This document shows positions 1-7,452 of a stretch of DNA of 64,000 nt, in pieces. The stretch comes from Streptomyces sp. Je 1-332 (GTDB taxonomy: Bacteria > Actinomycetota > Actinomycetes > Streptomycetales > Streptomycetaceae), in assembly GCF_040730185.1 (NCBI RefSeq), contig NZ_CP160402.1, positions 930,001 to 994,000 of the forward strand, given 5' to 3'. The translations under genes and the position numbers were made by a program. The stretch's first letter is position 1. Each line of letters starts with the position of its first letter. A model generated the notes under the pieces. It saw nothing but the letters and a program-made list of their open reading frames with translations. It was not told the DNA's origin and ran no database searches.

Positions 1-21
1 TGCCGTCACAGTCGCGGTCAC

Positions 22-54
22 CGCTGGAAGAGCCGCTGGAAGATCCACTGGAAG
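22..54. promoter_or_regulatory. Direct repeats upstream of SARP gene
   Basis: Three copies of C(G/A)CTGGAAG lie at 22-30, 34-42 and 46-54, spaced exactly 12 nt, ending 25 nt before the SARP start. SARP proteins bind direct heptamer repeats spaced about one helical turn, so autoregulation is possible, but the repeat does not match the classic SARP box and could be chance. Confidence 0.3.
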
Positions 55-79
55 GTGACCGCCGGGTTACCCTCGGCGT

Positions 80-889
80 ATGGCCGGTGACGGGATGCGC
101 TTCGAACTTCTGGGCCCGCTGCGGGCGGTGCGCGGCGGCGAAGAGGTGCCACTGGGGCCGCCGAAGCAGCGGGCGGTGCTCGCCGTGCTGCTGTTGCAGG
201 ACGGGCGCCCGATCTCGTACGAGGGCCTGGTCGACGCGGTGTGGGGTGACGAACCGCCCGCCCATGTGCGCAACTTGGTGCAGAAGTACGTCTCGGGTCT
301 GCGGAGGGCCTTCGCGGGTGGGGCCGGGGCTGCGAACGCGGCGGGCCCCGTCCTTGCGTGGACCGGCAGCGGCTACCGCCTCTCCGGCGCGACGGCCGAC
401 GACCTGCGGGAGCGACGGCGGTTGATCGACGAGGCGCTCGCCGCGCGGGGCGCCGGGCGGTTGCGGTACGCGGGCGAACGCGTCGACCGGGCCGAGGCGT
501 TGTGGCGCGGCGAGTTCGCGGAGGGACTCAACGCCCCGTACCTCGCGGCGGAACGGCTCCGGTGGCGCGAGAAACGGCTCACCGTCGTGGAGGCCAGGAT
601 CGCGGCGGAGATCGAACTCGGCCGCTCCTTCGAGTACGTCCACGAACTCATCCGACTTGTGGCCGCGCACCCGCTGCGCGAACGCACGGTGGAGCTCCTG
701 ATGAACGCCCTGTACCGCACCGGCCGTTCATCGGATGCCCTGCTCGCCTTCGAGGAGGCACGGCGCCGGATCGCGGACGCCATGGGCGCGGATCCGGGCC
801 CCGCGCTGCGGTCCCTGCACGAGCGGATGCTGCGCCAGGATCCGGAACTCCTCGCCTCGCGAACGTCGCCTCCCGTGTCGGCGGCCTGA
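80..889 (+). CDS. SARP/AfsR-type transcriptional regulator (short form)
   Basis: 269 aa. The N terminus (about residues 6-95, FELLGPLRAVRGG then ISYEGLVDAVWG) is the OmpR-like winged helix of Streptomyces antibiotic regulatory proteins. Residues about 100-255 match the bacterial transcriptional activator domain (BTAD), including ERTVELLMNALYRTGRSSDAL. There is no NB-ARC or TPR extension, so it is a small SARP of the ActII-ORF4 size class. ATG at 95 (MRFELLG) is an alternative start and fits the family N terminus better. No biosynthetic gene cluster is visible here; its targets may lie to the left of the window. It converges on the TetR gene with a 25-nt gap. Confidence 0.88.
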   Translation: MAGDGMRFELLGPLRAVRGGEEVPLGPPKQRAVLAVLLLQDGRPISYEGLVDAVWGDEPPAHVRNLVQKYVSGLRRAFAGGAGAANAAGPVLAWTGSGYRLSGATADDLRERRRLIDEALAARGAGRLRYAGERVDRAEALWRGEFAEGLNAPYLAAERLRWREKRLTVVEARIAAEIELGRSFEYVHELIRLVAAHPLRERTVELLMNALYRTGRSSDALLAFEEARRRIADAMGADPGPALRSLHERMLRQDPELLASRTSPPVSAA

Positions 890-914
890 GGGCGCGCGTC
901 TGTCGGGCGGAGCT

Positions 915-1619
915 CTAGCTCTGCTTCTGGTCCAACAGCCCCACACCGTGCGCGAGTTGAGCGGACGCGTACGAGAAGAATCCCGGGCGGTCCTCGACGA
1001 CGCGGTTGAACTGTCCGAACACCTCGAAGCCGACGAGTCCGAACAGCTGGGCCCACGCCGCGATCAGCGCCGTGATCACCGCCGGCGGCAGATCGGGCGC
1101 GAGATCGGCCGCCATCCGCTCGGCTTCGGTACGCAGCCCGCCCGGCAGCGGCCGCACGGCGACACCGCGGCTCTGATGGGCGTCGCGCACGATGCCGATG
1201 AGCAGCCGCCCGACGCGCGCGGCGGCTTCGACCGTGGAGGCGGGCGCGCTGTAACCGGGGACGGGCGAGCCGTAGATCAGGGCGTACTCATGCGGATGCG
1301 CGAGCGCCCAGGACCGCACGGCCTCGCACACGGCCGTCCAGCGCCGCACGGGTTCGGCCGACGTGACCTCGGCGTGCGCGGCCTCGGCGGCGGCGCCGAG
1401 GGAGTCGTAGGCGTCGATGATGAGCGCGGTCAGGAGTTCGTCGCGGCTGGGGAAGTAGCGGTAGAGGGCGGAGGAGACCATGCCGAGCTCCCGGGCCACG
1501 GCGCGCAGGGAGAGCTTGGCGGCACCGTCGGCGGCCAGCTGCCTGCGCGCCTCGTCCTTGATGGCGGCGGTGACTTCTACTCGGGCGCGGGCCCTGGCCC
1601 CGCTGGTGGCGCTGCTCAT
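915..1619 (-). CDS. TetR family regulator with WHG-type C-terminal domain
   Basis: 234 aa. Residues about 15-62 form the TetR helix-turn-helix (LSLRAVARELGMVSSALYRY, then FPSRDELL). The C-terminal half carries the WHG-type ligand domain, with RSWALAHPHEYALIYGSPVPG as its signature. It is divergent from an F420-type oxidoreductase gene, and the 177-nt gap carries several copies of a GAGAGCA-n-TGCTCTC palindrome. It most likely represses itself and that neighbour. The ligand is unknown. Confidence 0.9.
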   Translation of the reverse strand: MSSATSGARARARVEVTAAIKDEARRQLAADGAAKLSLRAVARELGMVSSALYRYFPSRDELLTALIIDAYDSLGAAAEAAHAEVTSAEPVRRWTAVCEAVRSWALAHPHEYALIYGSPVPGYSAPASTVEAAARVGRLLIGIVRDAHQSRGVAVRPLPGGLRTEAERMAADLAPDLPPAVITALIAAWAQLFGLVGFEVFGQFNRVVEDRPGFFSYASAQLAHGVGLLDQKQS

Positions 1620-1659
1620 GCAGGCAGTGTGCCATGAAGCGGGAGCGATGCACCAAAAC

Positions 1660-1765
1660 GAGAGCAGCGCTCGCGGACGCGAGCACTGCGCATTTTAGAG
1701 AGCACTGCTCTTGAAATGGAGCACCCATCTCGTGCACACTGCTCTTAAGCGAGAGCAGTGCTCTC
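1660..1765. promoter_or_regulatory. Cluster of TetR-type operators in divergent promoter
   Basis: Three versions of one 15-bp palindrome lie here: GAGAGCAGCGCTCGC (1660-1674, imperfect), GAGAGCACTGCTCTT (1698-1712) and GAGAGCAGTGCTCTC (1751-1765, perfect apart from the centre). A further half-site CACTGCTCT at 1737-1745 pairs with AGAGCAGTG at 1752-1760. TTGAAA (1711-1716) and CACACT (1735-1740), 18 nt apart, could be a rightward promoter flanked by two operators. TAAAAT on the minus strand (1692-1697) is a possible leftward -10 box. Binding by the adjacent TetR protein is inferred. Confidence 0.65.
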
Positions 1766-1796
1766 GGAAGTCCTCAAGACTCAGGCGGTCGTCACC

Positions 1797-2285
1797 ATGT
1801 CCACGTCCCCCTCCCGCGGCACCGGCTCCCCCACCCCCACCACCCCCTACTACCTCAAGGGCAGCCCGCTCGCCGTGCGGCTCAACAGCGTGATCGGCTG
1901 GCTTGCGCGGCACGGCATCAGCCTGGCCGGCTCGGCCGAGCTCTCCGTGCGCGGGCGCAAGAGCGGACAGATGCAGCGCATCCCGGTCAACCCGTTCACG
2001 TACGAAGGCGCCCAGTACCTGGTCTCGGCCCGTGGGCACTCGCAGTGGGTGCGCAACATGCGCGTGGCGGGCGGCGGCGAGCTGCGCGTGGGGCGCAAGG
2101 TGCGCGCGTTCACGGTCGAGGAGGTCCCCGCCGCCGAGAAGCTGCCGCTGCTGCGCGGCTATCTGGAGAAGTGGGGCTGGGAGGTCAACCAGTACTTCAA
2201 GGGCGTCACCGCGAAGTCCACGGATGCGGAGATCGTGGCGGCCGCGGACGACCACCCCGTCTTCCGCGTCACCATGACGAAGTGA
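1797..2285 (+). CDS. Nitroreductase/DDN-family F420H2-dependent oxidoreductase
   Basis: 162 aa from ATG 1797; the reading frame extends upstream into the operator region, so the inner ATG is chosen. It has the split-barrel signature of the deazaflavin (F420)-dependent nitroreductase family (DDN/Rv3547 type): ELSVRGRKSGQMQRIPVNPF, YLVSARG and SQWVRNMRVAGGGELRVG. Such enzymes use F420H2 to reduce quinones, nitroaromatics or similar compounds. The substrate cannot be read from the sequence. The divergent TetR gene and its repeated operators suggest induction by an electrophile or drug-like ligand. Confidence 0.85.
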   Translation: MSTSPSRGTGSPTPTTPYYLKGSPLAVRLNSVIGWLARHGISLAGSAELSVRGRKSGQMQRIPVNPFTYEGAQYLVSARGHSQWVRNMRVAGGGELRVGRKVRAFTVEEVPAAEKLPLLRGYLEKWGWEVNQYFKGVTAKSTDAEIVAAADDHPVFRVTMTK

Positions 2286-2337
2286 GGCCCCTGCACGCCG
2301 AAGTGGGGCCCCGGCATGGCGAGGTGAGCCCCCCGGC

Positions 2338-3540
2338 CTATCGGTCCATCGCGCTCAGCGCCCGGCCCGCGAGCGGGTGGTTGCGCACGAGCTCGCCGAG
2401 CGTCGTCGAGCCACGGGTGATCCTCGCGAACGCGTTCCACGCGGGCCTGAACCCGGTGATCGCCGCGTGCAGCGTGCCCGGACGGCGCTCGAAGACGGTG
2501 AGCATGCGCCGCCCGACGCTCATCTCGACGCCGAGTCCCGCCTTGATGGCGAAGGCGTAGTTCAAGGCCTGGCGGCGAGCGTCGACCGCGTCGTGCGCCT
2601 CACCGATGCGCACCGCCCACTCCCCCGCGAGCCGCCCCGAGCGCAGCGCGAAGGAAATGCCCTCGCGGGTCCACGGCTCAAGGAGCCCCGCCGCGTCGCC
2701 GCACACCACGACCCGGCCGCGCGACAGCGGCGAGTCGTCGCTCCGGCAGCGCGTCAGATGCCCGGAGGAGATGCTCGGCTCGAAGCCCGCGAGCCCGAGG
2801 CGGGCGATGAAGTCCTCCAAGTACCGCTTGGTGGCCGAGCCTTCGCCGCGTGCGGAGATGACACCGACGGTGAGGGTGTCGCCCTTGGGGAACACCCAGC
2901 CGTAACTGCCCGGCATCGGGCCCCAGTCGATGAGGACCCGGCCCGCCCAGTCCTCGGCGACGCTCTGCGGCACCGGGATCTCGGCCTCGAGGCCCAGGTC
3001 CACCTGGTCGAGCTTCACCCCGACATGTGCCCCTATGCGGCTCGCGCTGCCGTCGGCCCCGACGACCGCACGGGCGAGCACCGTCTCCCCGCCCTGCAGG
3101 ACCACCGCGACCGTCCGGCGGTCGGGCACCGCCGAGCCGTGCTGCTCCACGCGCGCGACGGTGACGCCGGTGCGCAGCTCGGCTCCCGCCTTCTGCGCGT
3201 GCTCGACCAGTTGCTGGTCGAACTCGGGGCGGTTGATCAGCCCGAAGAGCATCTGCTTCGAGCGGCGGGTGCGGGTGAACTTGCCGTCCAGGGAGAACGT
3301 CACCGCGTGCACCCGGTCCCTGAAGGGCAGTTCGAACCCGGGCGGGAGCGCGTCACGGGAGGGGCCGATGATGCCGCCGCCACATGTCTTGTACCGGGGC
3401 AGTTCGGCCTTCTCCAGGATGAGGACGCTGCGTCCCGCGACGGCTGCCGCATAGGCCGCCGACGCCCCCGCGGGCCCTGCTCCCACCACGACGACGTCCC
3501 ACACGTACTGCGCGTCGTCCGCTGAGTTCTCGCTGCTCAC
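2338..3540 (-). CDS. Geranylgeranyl reductase family flavoprotein
   Basis: 400 aa FAD-dependent oxidoreductase. The Rossmann motif VVVVGAGPAGASAAYAAA is at about residues 16-33. It is followed by the family signature KTCGGGIIGPS, and a second FAD motif (VVVCGDAAGLLEPWTREGI) lies in the C-terminal half. The family reduces isoprenoid double bonds (geranylgeranyl chains, menaquinone side chains, archaeal-type lipids) or acts as a generic flavin oxidoreductase. The actinobacterial substrate is uncertain. Start ATG 3540 is divergent from the dipeptidase gene (135-nt gap), and the 3' end converges on the F420-type gene with a 52-nt gap. Confidence 0.87.
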   Translation of the reverse strand: MSSENSADDAQYVWDVVVVGAGPAGASAAYAAAVAGRSVLILEKAELPRYKTCGGGIIGPSRDALPPGFELPFRDRVHAVTFSLDGKFTRTRRSKQMLFGLINRPEFDQQLVEHAQKAGAELRTGVTVARVEQHGSAVPDRRTVAVVLQGGETVLARAVVGADGSASRIGAHVGVKLDQVDLGLEAEIPVPQSVAEDWAGRVLIDWGPMPGSYGWVFPKGDTLTVGVISARGEGSATKRYLEDFIARLGLAGFEPSISSGHLTRCRSDDSPLSRGRVVVCGDAAGLLEPWTREGISFALRSGRLAGEWAVRIGEAHDAVDARRQALNYAFAIKAGLGVEMSVGRRMLTVFERRPGTLHAAITGFRPAWNAFARITRGSTTLGELVRNHPLAGRALSAMDR

Positions 3541-3675
3541 GTTGGTCTACCGCTCCCGATCCAGCTGTTGGCCGCGCTTTCCAAGGCATCCTACGGCGGG
3601 CACCTCGGGCACCCTCCTGTGGGAGGATCACACACCCACATACGTAACAACGTCGCACCTACGAGGAGCGTGCCC

Positions 3676-5031
3676 ATGTCGCCGAATCCGATCGCCGAGA
3701 CCGTCGCCGCGCTCATGCCGAAGGCGAAGGCGGAGCTCACCGAACTGGTGGCCTTCAAGTCGGTGGCGGACTTCGACCAGTTCCCCAGGAGCGAGAGCGA
3801 GGCCGCCGCGAACTGGGTGGCGGACGCGCTGCGCGCCGAGGGGTTCCAGGACGTGGCCCTGCTCGACACCCCGGACGGCACGCAGTCGGTGTACGGCGTG
3901 CTGCCGGGCCCCGAGGGTGCTCCCACCGTGCTGCTCTACGCGCACTACGACGTGCAGCCGCCGCTCGACGAGGCGGCGTGGACCACTCCGCCGTTCGAGC
4001 TGACGGAGCGCGATGGCCGCTGGTACGGGCGCGGCAGCGCCGACTGCAAGGGCGGCATCCTGATGCACCTGCTCGCGCTGCGCGCCCTGAAGGCGAACGG
4101 CGGCGTCCCGGTGACCGTCAAGGTGATCGCCGAGGGTTCCGAGGAGCAGGGCACGGGCGGCCTTGAGCGATACGCCGAGCAGCACCCCGACCTCCTGGCG
4201 GCCGACACGATCGTCATCGGTGACGCGGGCAACTTCCGGGTCGGCCTGCCGACGGTCACCACGACGCTCCGCGGCATGACCCTCGTACGCGTTCGCATCG
4301 ACACTCTTCAGGGCAATCTGCACTCGGGGCAGTTCGGCGGCGCGGCTCCGGACGCGCTCGCGGCGCTGGTGCGGGTCCTCGACTCGCTGCGCGCGGAGGA
4401 CGGCTCGACGACGGTCGACGGCCTCACGGGCGACGAGGTGTGGGACGGGCTTCAGTACGAAGAGGACGTCTTCCGCAAGGACGCCAAGGTCCTCGACGGC
4501 GTCCGCCTGGTCGGCAAGGGCACGGTCGCCGACCGCATCTGGTCCCGCCCCGCCGCCACCGTGATCGGCATCGACTGCCCGCCGGTGGTCGGCGCGACCC
4601 CGTCCGTACAGGCGGCCGCGCGGGCGCTGATCAGCCTGCGGGTACCGCCGGGCGTGGACGCGGCCGAGGCCACCAAGCTCCTCCAGGCGCACCTGGAGTC
4701 GCACACCCCCTGGGGCGCGCAGGTGACCACCGAGCAGATCGGGCAGGGCCAGCCGTTCCGCGCGGACACCACGAGCCCGGCGTACACGGCGATGGCGGAG
4801 GCGATGGGCGAGGCGTACCCGGGCGAGGAGATGCAGTACGCGGGCCAGGGCGGCTCGATCCCGCTGTGCAACACCCTCGGGGCGCTCTACCCCCGGGCGG
4901 AGATCCTGCTGATCGGCCTGAGCGAGCCCGAGGCGCAGATCCACGCGGTCGACGAGAGCGTGTCGCCCCAGGAGCTGGAGCGGCTCTCGGTGGCCGAGGC
5001 GCTGTTCCTCCGGAAGTACGCCGCGCGCTGA
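3676..5031 (+). CDS. M20 family metallo-dipeptidase
   Basis: 451 aa from ATG 3676, chosen because GAGGAG lies just upstream; the frame is open further 5' but without a start signal. Di-zinc M20 motifs are present: YAHYDVQPP (His, Asp ligands), GRGSADCKGG, the catalytic AEGSEEQG glutamates, a GDAG aspartate and a late histidine region (GGSIPLCN). The protein is cytoplasmic by sequence, with no signal peptide. It belongs to the M20/M25/M40 group that cleaves dipeptides or N-acylated amino acids. It converges on the kinase/NUDIX gene with 3 nt between stops. Confidence 0.92.
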   Translation: MSPNPIAETVAALMPKAKAELTELVAFKSVADFDQFPRSESEAAANWVADALRAEGFQDVALLDTPDGTQSVYGVLPGPEGAPTVLLYAHYDVQPPLDEAAWTTPPFELTERDGRWYGRGSADCKGGILMHLLALRALKANGGVPVTVKVIAEGSEEQGTGGLERYAEQHPDLLAADTIVIGDAGNFRVGLPTVTTTLRGMTLVRVRIDTLQGNLHSGQFGGAAPDALAALVRVLDSLRAEDGSTTVDGLTGDEVWDGLQYEEDVFRKDAKVLDGVRLVGKGTVADRIWSRPAATVIGIDCPPVVGATPSVQAAARALISLRVPPGVDAAEATKLLQAHLESHTPWGAQVTTEQIGQGQPFRADTTSPAYTAMAEAMGEAYPGEEMQYAGQGGSIPLCNTLGALYPRAEILLIGLSEPEAQIHAVDESVSPQELERLSVAEALFLRKYAAR

Positions 5032-5034
5032 CCC

Positions 5035-6078
5035 TCACCGGCTGCCGACCGGCACGCCTGCCTCCAGGTACAGGGGAATCCCGCGCTCTCTGGCGCGCAG
5101 GGCCCAGCGGAGCCGTTCGTAGCGCACGGACGGCAGCAGACGGGCCGCCTCCTCCTCGGTGACGAAGCGGCAGTCGCGCAGTTCGGGGCCGGGCAGCAGC
5201 ATCTGCCGCGCCTGTGTGCCGTCGAGGCTGCCGCCGTCGAAGAGGAACCGCATCCCTCCGTATCCGGGCGGTCTGGGCGGCTCCCAGTCGGCGACCAGTA
5301 GCCGGGGGGCGTCGGTGAGTTGGATGCCGGTCTCCTCGGCCACCTCGCGCATGCCCGCGCGCGCGGGCGCCTCGCCCGGCTCGACGACACCGCCGGGGAA
5401 CTCCCAGCCCGCCTTGTACGTCGGGTCGACGAGCAGCACCCGGCCCCGCTCGTCGAAGAGCAGCACGCCGGCCGCGAGTGTCTCCGCGGTGGGCTCGGGG
5501 GTCTGCACGATGTCGCAGACGGCCGCGGCCCCGCTGCGCACGGCTTCGGCGATGTGCTCGGCGGTCTCGACGGGGGTGAGCGCGCCGGTGTCGATGCGGT
5601 GGGCGTCAGCGCCGAGCCAGCCCGCGAGCGCGGCGCGATACGGCTCGATGTGGTCGAACGACCACTGCCGTACGCGCGTCTCGCCGTCCGGCAGGTCCGG
5701 GACGGGACGGCCCGATATTCGTTCGCGCAGGATCGTTTCCCCCGGGGCGAGGACGACGTGTCGTACGGCGATCCTGCGCGAGGCGAGCCCGCCGAAGATC
5801 TCGTCGCGATAGTCCTGCCGCAGCAGGGTCATCGGCACCACGAGGACGCCACCGACCTCGGCGAACAGAGCCGCCGCCGTGTCCACGACGAGCCGCCGCC
5901 ACAGCGGCAGGTCCTGGAAGTCGCTCACCTCGGCGAGGCGCTTGGGCGGCAGCAGGTCGCGCAGTCCGCCGCCGATGACCTCGGGGTCGAAGAGTGTGCT
6001 GTTCGGGATCAGCTCGATCAGTTCCCGTGCGGCGCTGGTCTTGCCCGCACCGAACGCGCCGTTGATCCAGACGATCAC
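5035..6078 (-). CDS. TmrB-like P-loop kinase fused to NUDIX hydrolase
   Basis: 347 aa from GTG 6078, preceded by AGAGGGGG; the frame is open upstream but lacks a start signal. Residues 1-190 resemble Bacillus TmrB (tunicamycin resistance ATP-binding protein): WINGAFGAGKTSAAREL with a P-loop at 7-15, then DPEVIGGGLRDLLPP, DFQDLPLWR and VVPMTLLRQDY. Residues about 200-330 are a NUDIX domain with a complete box at 229-252 (GGVVEPGE then REVAEETGI). The fusion suggests nucleotide-linked chemistry acting on a nucleoside compound or phosphorylated metabolite. A resistance role is inference only. The gene converges on the dipeptidase. Confidence 0.85.
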   Translation of the reverse strand: MIVWINGAFGAGKTSAARELIELIPNSTLFDPEVIGGGLRDLLPPKRLAEVSDFQDLPLWRRLVVDTAAALFAEVGGVLVVPMTLLRQDYRDEIFGGLASRRIAVRHVVLAPGETILRERISGRPVPDLPDGETRVRQWSFDHIEPYRAALAGWLGADAHRIDTGALTPVETAEHIAEAVRSGAAAVCDIVQTPEPTAETLAAGVLLFDERGRVLLVDPTYKAGWEFPGGVVEPGEAPARAGMREVAEETGIQLTDAPRLLVADWEPPRPPGYGGMRFLFDGGSLDGTQARQMLLPGPELRDCRFVTEEEAARLLPSVRYERLRWALRARERGIPLYLEAGVPVGSR

Positions 6079-6360
6079 GGTTCCCCCTCTTCTGTTGGCC
6101 CCCTGTGGCTTGCCCGCAACACCCTGCCACGGAAACCAGGACCTGATGAGGCGGCCACTCCTTGGATGGAAAGGCGCCACAACGTGTCAAGGGATTCGCT
6201 TCCACTTCATCCCATCGAGTGGCAGTCGCCCTGCATGAATCGTTCCCTCACTGCGGGGCGCGCCCTCCCCCGCTAGCGTGATCCGCCAGGCGCCCCAGCC
6301 CCTGGTGACCTCCTGAACCCGGCTCTTCCGATGTGTCCCGCTCACGCGAGGATCCGGCCG

Positions 6361-6759
6361 ATGTCCGACACTGGGGGAAACGTGCAACTCGATGCACTGA
6401 ACGAATTCGCCTTCGAGGACTCCGAGCAGCAACCGCGGGTGTACGGCCACGACGGCGCGGTCGTCTTCGAACTGCACGGCGAGGTCGACCTGTTGGCCTA
6501 CCAGCGGATCGCCCCGCTCCTCGACCCCGTCACCGCCGGCACAGCGACCACGGTGGTCGTCGACCTGACCCCCATCACGTTCTTCGACTGCTCCGGCCTG
6601 AGCCTGCTGGTCCGCGCACACCGTCGCACGAAGACGCGAGGCGCCCGCCTCGCCGTGGTCTGCACCCATCCCCTGACGCTCCGCGTCCTGCGCCTCACGG
6701 GCCTGACCCCGGTGCTGGCGCCGGTCGCCACGCTGGAGGAAGCGCTCCGGCAGCGGTGA
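6361..6759 (+). CDS. STAS-domain anti-sigma factor antagonist
   Basis: 132 aa from ATG 6361 (GAGGA eight nt upstream); GTG at 6382, preceded by GGGGGA, is an alternative start. The STAS fold is clear: VVFELHGEVDLLAYQRIAPL, VVVDLTPITFFDCSGLSLLV and a final ARLAVVCTHPLTLRVLRLTG. The serine in DCSGL is the residue phosphorylated by anti-sigma-factor kinases in SpoIIAA/RsbV/BldG relatives. No anti-sigma kinase or sigma factor gene is adjacent, so its partner must be encoded elsewhere. The 282 nt between this gene and the divergent kinase/NUDIX gene contain no gene and no promoter I could recognise. Confidence 0.88.
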   Translation: MSDTGGNVQLDALNEFAFEDSEQQPRVYGHDGAVVFELHGEVDLLAYQRIAPLLDPVTAGTATTVVVDLTPITFFDCSGLSLLVRAHRRTKTRGARLAVVCTHPLTLRVLRLTGLTPVLAPVATLEEALRQR

Positions 6760-6886
6760 GCCCGCGCCAGGTGGGCGACGGGCTCTCCACTGCCGCCGGG
6801 GGGCGGCTCGGGGGGGGCGCTGCGGGGTCCGGGCAGCATGGACAGCCTGCCGCGCAGGAGCCGTTGACGGGAGTGGGCTCGCGCGG

Positions 6887-6923
6887 TGCATATATGCATT
6901 CCTTTCACACCCCGTGTGAAAGG
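6887..6923. other. Paired palindromes (TGCATATATGCA plus 10-bp hairpin)
   Basis: TGCATATATGCA (6887-6898) is a perfect 12-bp palindrome, strikingly AT-rich for this genome. Two nt later comes a hairpin with arms CCTTTCACAC (6901-6910) and GTGTGAAAGG (6914-6923) and a CCC loop. The hairpin ends 6 nt before the stop codon side of a small leftward gene (6929-7105), so it could be that gene's terminator. TTGACG at 6864-6869 with an AT-rich stretch 17-20 nt later could instead be a rightward promoter with an operator. Confidence 0.45.
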
Positions 6924-6928
6924 CGCGT

Positions 6929-7105
6929 TCACCGTGGCTTCGCCGCGGGCCGGGCAGCGCGGGCGCGGTTGGGCCACCTGGTTCGGGTGTAGGCGTGAAA
7001 GTGGTCGCCGGCATGGCCCTGACCGAGGGTGCAGTGCAGGACGTCACCGGGCCTCTCGTCCCAGCACAGGCCAGGAATGTCACGCGCGTACTTCGGGGCT
7101 TTCAT
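6929..7105 (-). CDS. Small Cys/His protein, function unknown
   Basis: 58 aa from ATG 7105; GGAG lies about 8 nt upstream and the longer upstream reading frame has no family-like sequence. The protein has a spaced cysteine/histidine pattern: C in PGLCWDERPGD, C in LHCTLG, then QGHAGDHFHAYTRTRW. Short Streptomyces proteins with C...C...GH.GDH...W are common and look like compact zinc-binding folds, but no function is known to me. It lies between the STAS gene and the alpha-galactosidase on the opposite strand. Confidence 0.55.
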   Translation of the reverse strand: MKAPKYARDIPGLCWDERPGDVLHCTLGQGHAGDHFHAYTRTRWPNRARAARPAAKPR

Positions 7106-7401
7106 GCGGAGCGCTCCGTCTGCCGAGGGTTGTCGGTGGCAATACCGCGACCCTCTCAACCCGGCTGGTCGGCGCGGGAAACGCCGGCCCATGACACGGA
7201 CCGGATCATGCGGACGGCCGCCCTCACCCCTTTCTCGATCCCAGCGTCGCCCTCCGAAGCAAACGAACACAACCGAACGCGAGGCTTGCGATCCCCGCTC
7301 CCAGGAGCCCCCACAGTCCAGGGTTCAGGCGTCCGGGTGCTCGAACCGCTACGGCTCCTCTTCCAACAGAGTCCAACACGGCCTACCGTAAGCGCGCACC
7401 T

Positions 7402-7452
7402 TTGACACGTACATGCAGCCCCCAACTTCTGCGAGTACGGAGGAATGTAACG
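7402..7452 (+). promoter_or_regulatory. Promoter and leader region of alpha-galactosidase
   Basis: A consensus-like -35 box TTGACA lies at 7402-7407; the -10 region 17-18 nt on (around 7425-7431) is weak. A strong GGAGGA Shine-Dalgarno follows at about 7439-7444 before ATG 7453. The remainder of the 347-nt gap (7106-7401) shows no coding pattern or strong hairpin. Confidence 0.45.

Noticed and set aside
3628..4944. Long minus-strand open frame across the dipeptidase gene
   Set aside because: It is the antisense of a clear M20 gene, its translation is Arg/Val/Ala-rich without family motifs, and such shadows are common at this GC content. The same applies to 7477-9522 (-), 2377-3525 (+), 12026-13696 (+), 21917-23560 (+), 44725-46413 (-) and similar frames.
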